Below are positions 41,501 through 51,440 of a stretch of DNA of 64,000 bases, piece after piece. The notes below the pieces were generated by a model. That model was not told the DNA's origin. It searched no databases and saw only the letters and a program-made list of their open reading frames with translations. Each line of letters begins with the position of its first letter. The first letter of the stretch is position 1. The stretch is from Bedellia somnulentella (taxonomy: Eukaryota > Arthropoda > Insecta > Lepidoptera > Bedelliidae), in contig OY755196.1 of NCBI GenBank assembly GCA_963576735.1, forward strand, positions 11,203,912-11,267,911, written 5' to 3'. Both the position numbers and the translations under genes were made by a program.

Positions 41501-44500
41501 AACATATTTACTGCTATAAGTCCCAAATAAGGTGAGCCAGAGTTGCAGAATTTAAAATTTCTCAGTTGTTTTTGGAATATCAATGAGAAAAAAAATTAAG
41601 AAGCGACTAAGGGTATTAAGGTTTTTAAATAAGTTGTTGAGTGATGCGTTGGTTTATGAAATAATAGATTGCCCAAAATACACTTTGAGTGCCCCATAAC
41701 CCTAATTCGTATTTATTTTAAATCAAGCAGTCTTACTAAAATTGGTTAGCTATGCAAAAATGAGGCCCATTTTACTATTTCCCCAACTTTCAACAATATA
41801 CAAGGAAAAACTGCAAAAACTCTTTTAATCTCTTAGAAACCCCACCGGCACTTATGTCATTATTTTATCATTATTTATAATGTTTTGATGTTTTAAGAGA
41901 AAAACACACCTGTTTCTTTCAAAACTACTACAATGCGATGAAGGTAATCAATCATACAGCCCCAAGACACGAACTGGCGGAAAAAATAGTATCCAGAGCT
42001 GATTCTTTGGTTATATAAAAAACTGTCATATTTTTCTCTGTTGGCGGCAAATTGAGGAAGTTTTAGGTGATGAGTTTTGTGTATTTTTGTTTTATTACTA
42101 CATAACAATATGCAACTTATTTTATTACTATATAACGTAACTAAAAATATTATAGCATTAATTTTAAAATAAAAAAAATGTCTATCAAAATAAAATTTAA
42201 CCTGAAAGGGATTTTTTTATTTTCACTATTTGCAGCGTGTATTTTTAAATATAAATAAATAAAAATGCGAGTAACACATTAACTGGTTACTCTGGAAAAA
42301 ACTGTAAATAAATGGATAATTACTAACCTCATAAGGATCATTTACAATTTTTTTTCCCAACCCATAATTTCTCCCGAAATTCTTCTTAACAAACCGATCT
42401 TCTTCTACATATGGGTTCACTGGTCTACCTGTCACCGGGTTAACATACAATATCTGTTTCGGGTTTCGGGTTTCATAGTTTGGGGTTGGCGAGAATGAAT
42501 AAGCTTGATAATCTTTTAGTCGCGCTAAGAATTTTGGCTTGAATTGCGACTGTCGGGTGATGGAATTCAAGTTTTGGATATCGTAGTTGTTCGGGGTTTC
42601 TTGTTTCGGGTTTTGGGTCGGGTTAAGTTCGCTTCGTGCTATCGATTCTGCGATTGGTCGAGACGTTACTATGAGTGGCGGTCTGGGTGGTGGGGGTGCG
42701 TCGTTGGGGAAGAGGACTGGTCCTTGCCTGGAAAATTAAAAAGTAAGTCAAGATATATTAAGAACCTTGAGGCATCCGCAGACAGCTCTCTTTACTGCCA
42801 AATACGTTCACAATGCCATTTAATCTCGGTTTGTTCGGACGGTGGTGATTGAGTGTTATTACTTTATAAGAATTTAAAAGTCACTCTGCCGTGTCAGTAG
42901 GGCAAGCACGAGCACTATTTTATCGACACGATAACGGTTAGAATGAGATGGCAGTATACGATACTAAGTAAGTGCGTAAGAGATGGCTGCTTTATCCCAC
43001 GCGATAACTAGTTTAAACACGGCTCGTGCTTGCCCTTCTGCAAATGGTCTTTGCACATTTGAACCCATGCGTAAGGCCGTGCATTATATTACTATGCATA
43101 GTATTAAGTATTTATTAATAATTATCTATCCACCTTTATTACTTTGCTTGCTATACCATCTAAATATCACTTACTTTTGAAAATTGAACGGGGAAGAGAC
43201 TGTACAACTAAGAAGTTTGTTTGGGGATGTCTCTAGCCAAAACTCATTTGCCACTTTTGAAAAATGTATGGAAAAATGATTATAAAGTATAGTTGGTGAT
43301 AGATCTCATTATCCAACAGACATTTAGAAAGTTCCAAACCCTTAGTAGCCTCGTAGGACACCCGCAGTAAAAAACAGTTTTGTTTTAATCTAAGCATGCA
43401 CTTCACAGCACATACATACATACGAGTATACTCTGGGCCATAAATCCCTAAAACTGGTAGACAGAGCTTCAGAGTTAGAAACTCCTCGGCCTCATTTGGA
43501 AGTTGATAGGGGAGAAGATGGTAGAAATAAAGTATTGCCTAAAAACGAACCACATTGCCTAAAAACCACGTAAAAAGCCCCGTAGACTTAGTCACCTTGT
43601 GGGTAACCACCACCAGTGGGTACAAAGGGGTAGCGACATTCTAAGTCGGCAACACACGGCATTATCACATCACATATTTATTATATAGGAGAGATAGAAG
43701 CACATAGAAATTTATTCCACTACAAAGTTAGCAAGTAATGAAGCTTTGCTAGTTATCGTTAGAGCGTGTATTTTTCACAGGATCATGTTGCAGTCAAATA
43801 TCGATTTTACATTAGTTGGAAATTATCCGTCGTGCCGGGAGCTATACGCGCGTATTCAGATTCACTTTATTTTCCACGCTTCTTTTTGATATATTTTCTT
43901 CACCCAGAGTTGTACGCCCGATTTCTGAATTGAGTATTCCAGCTGAGAACAACTTCAGTATCGTTCTGTCGCATTGAAATCTTAATAACTGAATGAGACC
44001 AAACGATACTTAAGTCGTTCTCAGCAGCTGGAATACTCAACTCAGAAATCGGGCGATACTCTGTTATTCTTTTATTGATCGCGTATTTAGATGGATAATG
44101 TCTAAATTCTAAGTTTTAAAAGCCATCTTAATTTATCTCGGTATAACAAATGCGAATTAATCATTTATGATGTAGCTGACTTTTTATGGTATTTAAGCAG
44201 AATGTAAAAAATATTTTTTAACAAAAAGAAAACCGACTTCATAGTTAAAAAAACATCCCCAAATAAGTTTTTTAATTGCATATTAGTACTGTGATTAATA
44301 CCTTAGCAATTTCTTTGTTCCACACGTGTCGGTTCAACCTACCTAAATATTAAAATTCTCTTAAATTAATTTGTGAGCCGGTGCCAGCCTCGATGATAAT
44401 TGATGATAAGAAGTGTGTATTTCGCACTTCATATACATGTAAAATGTAGAGTACCTTGTAGTTGTAGGGTAAATTGATTTAAGTACGTATTACCATTTAA

Positions 44501-47500
44501 AATGTTAAGCGATAGATATATATTATTTAGATTGTAATAATCAGAGATAGATAGTAGAGTGAATTTACTTTTGTTTGACTGGCACCGACTCAAAAATTAA
44601 TTTAAGAGAATTGTAATATTTAGGTAGGTTGAACCGACGCGTTTGGAATAAAAAAATTGCTAAGGTATTAATCACAGTACTCATATTCAATAAAAAAAAC
44701 TTATTTCGTACTTTTTAGTACTAGATTGCTTATTTTCGCTTGTTTTTCCCACTATGAAGTCAGTTTTCTTTTTGTTAAAAAACATTTTATTTTAAGAGTT
44801 TTAGAGATGGGTAGACTAGGCAAAGATGCCTCTCGGATGAGGAAGCGACGACGGTTACTGCATTATTCTTCGTATTTCCGGTATTTCTATTATAGAACGA
44901 TATTAAATAGGCTCAACCATATGTAACCTTACATTGTTCTTAAAATCTTCTTATCAATAACACGAAAATAATTCTTTTAATTTGAAGAGATTTTAATAGT
45001 TGGGTTGGTGTGACGTGTGTGGCGTGTGTGTGTGTGTGTGTGTGTGGAAGAAGCATGAAAGTAGAGTTAATGCAGTGGAAATGACATCACTTGTTACTGA
45101 GTTGAGTCAGGTGCTCTTTTGTTGCTGACGCAAGCCATGACATGAAAAGAAAACCAATTTTTGTATTATTTGTTTGTTTTATTTTACTTTTTAAAATCAA
45201 TTTTGTACCTTTTTTGTAATTTCTGTATATGTTTTGTAAATTTTTTGTAAGTCAGCAACAAATAAAAATCTCTCTTTTCTTTTTCTTTTAAATGAGATCT
45301 CTCAGAAGTATATGTAATGTAAGGTTGCGTGATAAAGTGAGAAATAGTACTATTCGTGAACGAGTAGGTTTGAAAGATGACGTGTTATGCAAGATAGAAA
45401 AAAGAATGTTGAGGTGGTTTGGGCACATAGAGACGATGGATGAAAATAAAGTTGCTAAAGAGATATTTAGAGCCAATGTGGATGGGATTGTTAGTAGAGG
45501 ACGGCCTCGTAAAACGTTTCTTGACCAGAAAGAAAACGTTCTTATAAAGGCGGGGGTCCGAAGTGAGAAGAATAAAAGAGCATGTATGAGAAGAATAACG
45601 AATGTAAGGGAAGCAAGAGAAGTTTGTCAAGATCGTACTAAGTGGCGATCGATAGTCTCTTTATTCTTCATATTTCAGACGCCTGCCCTTTTGAGTACAC
45701 TCGCTATTTGATCCAAATGCGTCCTGCCAGGTCGTCTCCTACTAAGATTATATCATCTATATTCCATCCATTCTCTATATGTGCCCAAATCATCTAAATC
45801 TAAATCGTAAAAAAAATATAACTCTTTAATTAAAATGTAGGTATAAAATCTCTGCTGTGTAGTGTCGGCTTAGAATAGCACTACCCAATTTCTTCCGGTG
45901 GGTGTACTTAAGAGGCGACTAACGGTATTGGTGCTTTTAAGGGATTTTTGGGCGATGCTATTGGAGACCCATCACCAACAACCTTTATTGTACCATCTTT
46001 TCCCCATTAAACTTTCCAAAAGTGGCTTAGGAATTTCTGATTCCTTAGCTCTGGCTACCATTTCTAGGGTTTTATAGCCGTGAGTATATTTATGTATGTA
46101 TGTAGGTATAAAATCTTTTTTTTATGGAATGCGTTCCCGATCATAAGCCATCATTCGATAACTTCTACCAACTAACCCGAATAAGATCCAGCGAATTAAT
46201 CTTAAAACGTTTCAGGTTGGCGGTGATCATTAGTAGATGGATGTCGGAACAGACCAAACCGAGTAATTATGGCATTATCAAAATAGAATTGGTTATTTCG
46301 TTAAGTGAAGTTGGGTTTTGGACTTTGCTGGGGTTATTAAATTACTACTTTTAGACTAAAAGAATGATACCAATTTGCATCATAGCTAAAAAGCTGCATT
46401 CATGTTCATGTAATGAAAATGTTGATGATTGTGAGTATAGAGAATTTGGTCAAGATTATGACGTGAGAAGAATAAGAAAGAATGTATGAGAAAAATATTA
46501 ATGAAAGCGACGCGCGACTATAGTAAGATTTATTAGGGCCGTAAACGCTCTGCATACCGCGATGTAAACAAAAGCCTGATTATAATAATAAGTAAGTAAG
46601 AACAAATTTGTAATGTTAGATTGTGTGACCGAGTGAGAAATAGCGTTATTCGTGAAAAGTGTGGTGTGAAAGATGATATTGTAAGAAAGATAGAAAAAGG
46701 AATGTTGAGATGGTTTGGGCACATAGAGAGGATAGATGATAGAAAATTGGTAAAAGGGAACTATAGAGCTAGTGTGGATGGTAATGTTAGTAGAGGACGA
46801 CCACGGAGAACACACTTGGACCAAATTGAGAATGTGCTCAAAAAGGCTGGCGTCCGAAGTATGAAGAATAAAAGAGCATGTATGAAAAGATTGATGGATG
46901 TAAACGAAGCTAGAGAGGTTTGTCAGGATCGTACGAAGTGGCGATCGATAGTCTCTGCCTACCCCAATGGGAATTAATGGCGTGAGTATATGTATGTATG
47001 TATGTATGTAAGTAAGAACGAATGGGAGATCGAAAATATCTGCCTCTGTCTAATTAATTGTCTTTTGTGTAAGTTCTTGAAAATTGTATATAATTATTCA
47101 AGGACTCCAATGCAAATTACGATTGAAATAAATTGAGCTGAGCGAGTAAGGTAAACCTCAGTCTTCTTAATGTCTGTGCTGCCGGTCTTAAACTTTAAAC
47201 CGCGCCCTAAATACTTGTAAGAATGTTTTTGTTCATGAAAACCTCGTGTGGGGATTATTACTAATAAATAAAGAATAAATAAAGGAAAGAAAAATTTCGA
47301 CACAGGCGGGATTCGAACCCGCGACCTCGGGTATACGCCCCCGTCGCGACGGTCTGCTCTGCCATTGAGCTACCGTGTCAATGGCTGCCAGCGCGAAATT
47401 CTTCTATCCTTTGTTTATTTTTACACTTTTTTTTAAGTAGTGTTTTGCGTCTATCTGAAAAGATAGAAAAGTGGCCTTCCGAATTTGTAAAAAATTCGGA

Positions 47501-50500
47501 GGTAGGGAACACAAAACACTACTTAAAAAAAAAGAGTAAAAAGAAACAAAGGATAGAAGAATTTCGCACTACTGGCAGCCATAACACGGTAGCTCAATGG
47601 CAGAGCGACGGGGGCGTATACCCGAGGTCGCGGGTTCGATTCCCGTCTGTGTCGAAATTTTTCTTTCCTTTATTTATTTTTTATTTATTACATGTAAGAA
47701 ACCATTAAATTAGGTTTTAATTTCCTACAAAGTTGAATCTTATGGCACTCGATTTTAGTATCAAGATGGTAAAGTGAGCTAATCTCAACTTAACCTCTTG
47801 CCCTAAGCTTTATAAATGATTTTGGGAAAAATGTCTGCTCTACTTACTTTCCTCTTTATTTTACACATTTTTTTACAAAATGAATGTCTAATTCTAAAGC
47901 TCTGGCTATTTGGCTATTTTAAGATTTACAGCTACAAGTAAACGTATGTCTGTATTATTAATGAATAAACAATCCTGAACTAGACCAACAGTACCAGCTT
48001 AACACACCAGAGAGTGAACAATGCACACAGTAAATATGGCTTTACAAAATACACAACTAAACACTGTGCAGTACAAATCTGTTTTGGGTACCTACTAACT
48101 TATTGTTGACAGCATACATACATATAATCAAGGCTATAAATCTCTAGGAGGGGTAGCCAGAGCTAAGGAATAAGAAACTCCTCAGCCACATTTGGAAGTT
48201 GGTACGAGACAAGATGGTCGACATAAAGTCAACAAAAACCACTTAAAAAGTCCCAATACCCTTAGTCGCCTCTTACGACACCGGTGGGAAGAAAAGGGTA
48301 GGGACATTCTAAGTCGGCACTACACGGCAATAATAATGATAATAGGTATGAGTATGTATGTATTATTAATGAATAAACAACCTGAACTAGTCCAACACAG
48401 TACAGCTCACCGCACCAGCAGCGAACAATACTCACTGTAAATATTGATTCATCTCATTTGGCTTTACATAATACACAATCTTACCACTGTGCAGTACAAA
48501 TCAGACTTGGGTATGCTAACTTAATGTTAAAAGGAGATGTATATAAAGATAAGAACTATAAAATACTTACATACATACATATACATACGCCATTAGTTCC
48601 CATTGGGGTAGGCAGAGACTATTGATCGCCACTTCGCACGATCCTGACAAACCTCTCTAGCTTCGTTAACATCCATCAATCTTTTCATACATGCTCTTTT
48701 ATTCTTCATACTTCGGACGCCAGCCTTTTTGAGCACACTCTCAATTTGGCCCAAGTGTGTTCTCCGTGGTCGTCCTCTACTAACATTACCATCCACGCTA
48801 GCTCTATAGATCCGTTTTACCAATTTTCTATCATCCATCCTCTCTATGTGCCCAAACCATCTCAATATTCCTTTTTCTATCTTTCTTACAATATCATCTT
48901 TCACACCACTATATATAACTATAAAATATAAACCTTTATTAGGTTAAACTAGGAACCGTGATAGCTCAGTGGGTAGAACCCCGCTTATCGTGCAGACGAT
49001 GAGTACTTACATTTAAAAGGGTGGCTGATATATCGTTCCTTCCAACATACATGCATATAATCACAGCTATAAATCCCTAGAAGCCTTCTAGCTTTCTAGT
49101 AGAAGGGGTAGCCAGAGCTCAGAAATTAGAAATTCCTCAGCTACTTTGGAAGTTAAGTAGGGAAAAGATGGTAAAAAAAAGGCTGTTGGTGATGGGTCTC
49201 CAACAGCATCACCCAAAAATCCATTATAAAGCCCCAATACCCTTAGTCGCCTCTTACGTACACCCATGTGAAGAAACGGGATAGTGCTATTCTAAGCCGA
49301 CACTACACAGCTAGATTTGGTAGATCTATTGCCGTTTTGTATGTATACTCTGTAACGTAACTAAGTACAACGCAGTTATGTGAATTTTCTTGCAATGTTT
49401 CCCACGAGACCGCCATTAACAACCTTCATAAATTAGCCACACATAATGTTTTAATTTAAGACACATAATTGGTGTTCGCACGATTCAGGATTCGAACCTA
49501 CTCTTTTTGTGGTGGTGGTCGGTGGTGATCTTGCCATTCAGCTATCAGAGTTGTGTTCTTCTATACATCTATACGACTATGTCGCTGTTGTTGTATAGAT
49601 GAAATAAGAGTTTCTTTAGGAATATAAAATTGCTATTTTAAATTGAATGCATATGCACGACCTTTTAACTAGATAGCACGTCGTATAAAACAGGCATCTC
49701 TTTCGCACTTACATAATATCGTATACTTTTACCTCATTCTAACCGATAGAGTCACGATAAATAATGCTCGTTCTAGGCCGCCAGAAACGATTCGTTCACC
49801 TGTAACTTTTTTTTGTTTACCGTTTGTAGTTGTACTAAGAATTGGTCAAATAAATAATTATTCTTCTCCTTCAGATCGTAATTTTTATTGATCTGTCTGT
49901 TTTCTCTAATTTCTAATACGGCTGGACCGATTTTGATAGTTTTTTCACTGGTTGATAACTGATTTAGTGAGTTTTTAACTCTTAATACCTGGCAAAAAGC
50001 TGTGAGGTCTACTTTAATATATAAAAGACAACCAATCTAATATATAAAAGAAAGTCGTTTTATTTTAATCTTTTTGTTCCTGAAAACCTCATGTGGGGAT
50101 TATTACTAATAAATAAAGAATAAATGAAGGAAAGAAAAAGAAAAATTTCGACACAGGCGGGATTCGAACCCGCGACCTCGGGTATACGCCCCCGTCGCTC
50201 TTGCCAACTGAGCTACCGTGTCAATTGACACGGTAGCTCCTTGTACCTTTATTTATTCTTTGTTTATTAGAAAGTCGTCTTAGTTAAAGTATTTATAATT
50301 CGAGAAGGACTAAATCGATCCAGCTGAAAAAGAGTGGGAGAGTTAGCTTAGAACCAGGAAAAGTACATAGCATATATATCATCACGCTAAATAAAGATTT
50401 TTTTATTTAAGTGACCAGGGCTCATTATATTAGTAATACTTATAGCTATGTTAGTAAAAAAAAACATACAAATATAGGTACAGCTGCAGTAATATGAGTC

Positions 50501-50983
50501 ATCGCTGCGCCATTCCGCTTGAAATCCTACGATATTTAAGTCGAGCCTTCTCCCGATCATGTTTAGGATACTGTTGGTGCTACCACGTATCCTGCGCACC
50601 AGAGATCCGCACCTTTTTGCATTGTTGCGTAGAAACAGTCTACCCTCGCGTTCGCAAACATTCCCAACGCGCTACAGAATCGAGGCAGCCCCGACAACAT
50701 ACTAAACGCGTTGTTATAATGGACCCGGAGGCTAAAGATCGTGGGGGTAAGCAGTAAAAAATATTGAACACCATCCGTGCGAAGCCGAGGCCAGTAACTA
50801 AATAAATTTCCAAATACCTGGTAGGGTCCGGTGGGTTGATCTCTCTCAAATACTGCTCATTCTCATACGGGTGGTAGTTGAAGTGCTTGGGACCAAGGAG
50901 GCTGGATTGCGTTCGAGACTCCTCGGCCTGGACTGCGGTGATGGTGATGATGATTAGGAGCAACTTTGGTGATAGCATTTTGT
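37521..50983 (-). CDS. Secreted RR-type cuticular protein (579 aa, five coding exons)
   Basis: Coding exons 50818-50978, 42328-42727, 41330-41431, 39328-39408 and 37521-38516; every junction is GT-AG and the phases agree. Residues 1-18 (MLSPKLLLIIITITAVQA) form a signal peptide. Exon 2 is proline-rich (DAPPPPRPPL). Exon 4 is acidic (DDDDDERSEDDE). Exon 5 begins the chitin-binding Rebers-Riddiford domain (residues 249-314), which matches G-x8-G-x6-Y-x-A-x-E-x-G-Y exactly in GEYRVRLPDG...YTADENGY. A long Asn/Tyr/Asp-rich tail follows. The RVRLPDGR-QIV phrase resembles RR-2 and resilin-like proteins. Such proteins bind chitin in the extracellular cuticle. A leader exon must lie above 50983, because TTCTATTCCAG sits 5 bases before the ATG. 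Intron 1 is 8.1 kb and full of transposons. Confidence 0.9.
38656..38902 (-). mobile_element. Family 1 element in cuticular gene intron 4
   Basis: Complete minus-strand copy, in the same orientation as the host gene. Its last bases CCGACACTACACAGCA are repeated once more at 38904-38922. Confidence 0.88.
38970..39172 (-). mobile_element. Family 1 element, second copy in intron 4
   Basis: Diverged minus-strand copy lacking its tail (starts at GCCAGAGCTTCAGAATT, ends CCGACACTACACAGC). Confidence 0.75.
39328..39408 (-). CDS. Cuticular protein, exon 4
   Basis: 81 bp, 27 residues, GATTTTCAG|GTA to GAG|GTAATG. Encodes VKELTPQLQDPSNY then an acidic run. Exactly divisible by three, so skipping would keep the frame. 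Confidence 0.88.
39640..40420. mobile_element. Family 4 tRNA-SINE foldback in intron 3
   Basis: Minus-strand SINE (about 39660-39800), arm (39800-40010), a short centre, then the complementary arm (about 40035-40240) and a plus-strand tRNA-like head (40252-40328). Both arms carry the ATGAGTAATAATCCCCACATG block. The arrangement is close to palindromic over about 700 bp. Confidence 0.82.
40421..40790. other. Intron 3 unique sequence
   Basis: AT-rich. A run of 10 G at 40675-40684 interrupts otherwise ordinary intron sequence. Confidence 0.4.
40791..41070 (+). mobile_element. Dispersed element with (CGGA)n(CAGA)n core
   Basis: Ends TTTTTGCCATTTGGCTACGG then AACCCTAAAAA, preceded by (CGGA)n and (CAGA)n at about 40976-41019. 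This type of microsatellite-bearing repeat is common in lepidopteran genomes. Its class is not certain from this copy. Confidence 0.55.
41085..41282 (-). mobile_element. Family 3 SINE in intron 3
   Basis: Minus-strand copy with the tRNA-like head at 41210-41275 (box B read as GGAGATCGAACCC), about 48 bp from exon 3. Confidence 0.75.
41330..41431 (-). CDS. Cuticular protein, exon 3
   Basis: 102 bp, 34 residues (VKPTLPPIYKVLSDYAEN, then a basic KLKHRQKNKYAKPR stretch). TACTTCCAG|GTG to GAG|GTAACG. Confidence 0.88.
41432..42327 (-). other. Intron 2 of cuticular gene
   Basis: Mostly unique AT-rich sequence with a degraded family 1 remnant at about 41500-41640. No coding seen. Confidence 0.5.
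42328..42727 (-). CDS. Cuticular protein, exon 2
   Basis: 400 bp. Acceptor TAATTTTCCAG|GCAAGG, donor GAG|GTTAGT. Reads QGPVLFPNDAPPPPRPPL, then SITRQSQFKPKFLARLKDYQ, YSFSPTPNYETRNPKQ and NPVTGRPVNPYVEEDRF. The partial codon AG from exon 1 plus the first G gives Arg. Confidence 0.9.
42887..43045. mobile_element. MITE-like inverted repeat (GGGCAAGCACGAGC)
   Basis: GGGCAAGCACGAGC near 42899 is mirrored by GCTCGTGCTTGCCC near 43022. The core (GGTTAGAATGAGAT, AGTATACGATA) recurs inverted at about 49690-49745. Confidence 0.6.
43160..43664 (-). mobile_element. Two family 1 copies in intron 1
   Basis: 43160-43412 is strongly diverged. 43413-43664 is a subtype B copy (AAATAAAGTATTGCC) with CACCAC and GTGGGTA duplications. 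Both minus strand. Confidence 0.65.
43665..43907. other. Intron 1 unique sequence
   Basis: No repeat or coding recognised. Confidence 0.4.
43908..44055. mobile_element. Short MITE (GCCCGATTTCTGAATTGAG), copy 1
   Basis: Inverted arms of about 60 bp beginning GCCCGATTTCTGAATTGAGT, also containing GCTGAGAAC-AACTT. A second copy is at 60171-60306. No clear TSD. Confidence 0.75.
44207..44795. mobile_element. Foldback element (AAAACCGACTTCATAGT)
   Basis: About 590 bp with inverted arms of about 160 bp. AACAAAAAGAAAACCGACTT (44219) pairs with the complementary sequence near 44765, and CCTAAATATTAAAATTCTCT (44342) with sequence near 44615. The centre is AT-rich and has no coding. Confidence 0.75.
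45024..45044. repeat. (TG)n microsatellite
   Basis: About ten TG units directly before a LINE-T fragment. Confidence 0.85.
45047..45660 (+). mobile_element. LINE-T copy interrupted by another LINE end
   Basis: Parts 45047-45084 (AAGAAGCATGAAAGTAGAG) and 45290-45660 belong to one LINE-T copy; AAATGA is duplicated at 45079-45084 and 45290-45295. The second part encodes MLRWFGHIETMDENK and SRGRPRKTFLDQ. The TATG tail is replaced by an inverted LINE-T fragment. Confidence 0.85.
45085..45289 (+). mobile_element. LINE 3' UTR insert with AAATGA duplication
   Basis: 205 bp, including GGTGCTCTTTTGTTGCTGAC and ending AACAAATAAAAATCTCTC plus T-rich sequence. The end resembles 60895-61065, so both probably derive from one LINE family. 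Confidence 0.75.
45661..45790 (-). mobile_element. LINE-T fragment, inverted
   Basis: Minus-strand piece (TTATTCTTCATATTTCAGAC to CATTCTCTATATGTGCCC) joined head-on to the plus-strand copy before it. Confidence 0.8.
45852..46101 (+). mobile_element. Family 1 element with 15-bp TSD
   Basis: GTAGGTATAAAATCT occurs at 45837-45851 and 46102-46116. Complete 250-bp copy. Confidence 0.93.
46117..46599. other. Intron 1 unclassified sequence
   Basis: Contains a 76-codon open frame (46124-46354) with no recognisable features and, at 46430-46500, a diverged LINE-T remnant. Confidence 0.4.
46600..47012 (+). mobile_element. LINE-T 3' end
   Basis: Encodes 118 residues (CDRVRNSVIREKCGVKDDIV to SIVSAYPNGN) without interruption and ends GGCGTGAGTATATG(TATG)n. 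5'-truncated. Confidence 0.88.
47222..47700. mobile_element. Family 4 foldback, head-to-head tRNA SINEs
   Basis: A minus-strand SINE (47222-47395) is followed by an inverted-repeat centre (AAAAGTAGTGTTTTGCG-type arms, 47396-47575) and a plus-strand SINE (47580-47695). The two tRNA-like heads point away from the centre, so the whole element is a 480-bp palindrome. Confidence 0.83.
47970..48535 (+). repeat. Local duplication around a family 1 copy
   Basis: ACTGTGCAGTACAAATC and CCTGAACTAG-CCAACA occur at 47970-48105 and again at 48365-48530, flanking the family 1 copy. The repeats are about 130-160 bp and diverged. Confidence 0.7.
48113..48328 (-). mobile_element. Family 1 element, subtype B
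   Basis: Minus-strand copy lacking the central GGTTGGAGACCC block. Confidence 0.78.
48575..48917 (-). mobile_element. LINE-T 3' end
   Basis: 103-residue open frame (KDDIVRKIEKGILRWFGHIE to SIVSAYPNGN) and TATG tail at the low-coordinate end. It lies in the same orientation as the cuticular gene, in intron 1. Confidence 0.88.
48953..49006 (+). mobile_element. Family 2 SINE, tRNA-like head only
   Basis: ACCGTGATAGCTCAGTGGGT and CTTATCGTGCAGACGATGAG, then unrelated sequence. 3' truncation of a SINE is unusual and suggests a deletion. Confidence 0.65.
49040..49312 (-). mobile_element. Family 1 element with internal duplication
   Basis: Complete minus-strand copy. AGAAG-CTTCTAG-type sequence is duplicated at 49078-49108, lengthening it by about 20 bp. 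Confidence 0.85.
49315..49558 (-). mobile_element. Family 2 SINE, 5' part
   Basis: Minus-strand copy with the tRNA-like head at about 49475-49558. The distal CCCCGAAGGGG part is missing. Confidence 0.72.
49660..49800. mobile_element. MITE-like repeat, second copy
   Basis: Shares the core at 42930-42990 in inverted orientation (ATCTCTTTCGCACTTACATA, CCTCATTCTAACCG). Confidence 0.55.
49801..50486. mobile_element. Lepidopteran dispersed repeat split by family 4
   Basis: AGAAAGTCGT-TTTA occurs just before (about 50050) and just after (about 50271) a family 4 SINE at 50074-50270, so it is the TSD. The split host repeat reads ATATAAAAGAAAGTCG...CTTAGTTAAAGTATTTATAA. Confidence 0.65.
50074..50270 (-). 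mobile_element. Family 4 tRNA-SINE
   Basis: Minus-strand copy, tRNA-like head at 50145-50222, followed by a short inverted piece (TTGACACGGTAGCTCCTTG). Confidence 0.8.
50487..50757 (-). pseudogene. LINE reverse transcriptase fragment (HYNNAF...LSGLPR)
   Basis: In the minus strand one frame reads SLRVHYNNAFSMLSGLPRFC and SALGMFANARVDCFYATMQK, and a second frame continues RRIRGSTNSILNMIGRRLD. This succession is typical of the C-terminal region of a group of insect non-LTR reverse transcriptases distinct from LINE-T. At least one frameshift and stops make it a pseudogene. It sits in intron 1, 60 bp from the exon 1 donor, and its higher GC content stands out. Confidence 0.7.
50818..50983 (-). 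CDS. Cuticular protein, exon 1 (signal peptide)
   Basis: Acceptor at 50984-50985, ATG at 50976-50978, donor AG|GTATTTGG at 50816-50817. Encodes the 18-residue signal peptide and EESRTQSSLLGPKHFNYHPY. The presence of an acceptor before the ATG means the transcription start and promoter lie farther upstream, above 51 kb. Confidence 0.88.
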
Positions 50984-51111
50984 CTGGAATAGAAAATAGA
51001 CCGTTTTAAACATACTTTTTGTATTCTTATATATAAAATTCACGTGTCACAGTGTTCGTTACATAAACACATTTGGTAGGTCTGAGAATACGTTTATAAC
51101 TATTATTTTAT

Positions 51112-51440
51112 AGAATAGAATAGAATAACTCTTTATTGCACATCAAACACAAATTTACAAAAATAATAATATGATCAAACAGTATACCCGAGGTCGCGGG
51201 TTCGATTCCCGCCTGTGTCGAAATTTTTCTTTCCTTTATTTATTAGTAATGATCAAACAGTTTACAGTGAGGTACAATTGGCGGTCTTATCGCTAAAAGC
51301 GATCTCTTCCAGACAACCTTTGGAAGGTGAGATCGATAAATTAATTATTTGGGTAGATGCACAAAACAAGGCCAAAAGAAACATAATAATCTATTAAGCT
51401 TACTTAAAACTAACTTATTTAATTTAAATAACAATATAAA
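51112..51440 (-). mobile_element. LINE 3' end with (TATTC)n tail, carrying family 4 insert
   Basis: Minus-strand copy of the 3' UTR seen at 58515-58765. Tail TAGAATAGAATAG at its low end, GTGCAATAAAGAG in the sense strand, then GTACCTCACTGTAAACTG. Interrupted at 51183-51248. Confidence 0.82.
51183..51248 (+). mobile_element. Family 4 SINE, 66-bp 3' fragment with 12-bp TSD
   Basis: ATGATCAAACAG flanks it at 51171-51182 and 51249-51260. The sequence runs from TATACCCGAGGTCGCGGG to TTTATTTATTAGTA. Empty site at about 58680-58700. Confidence 0.92.
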
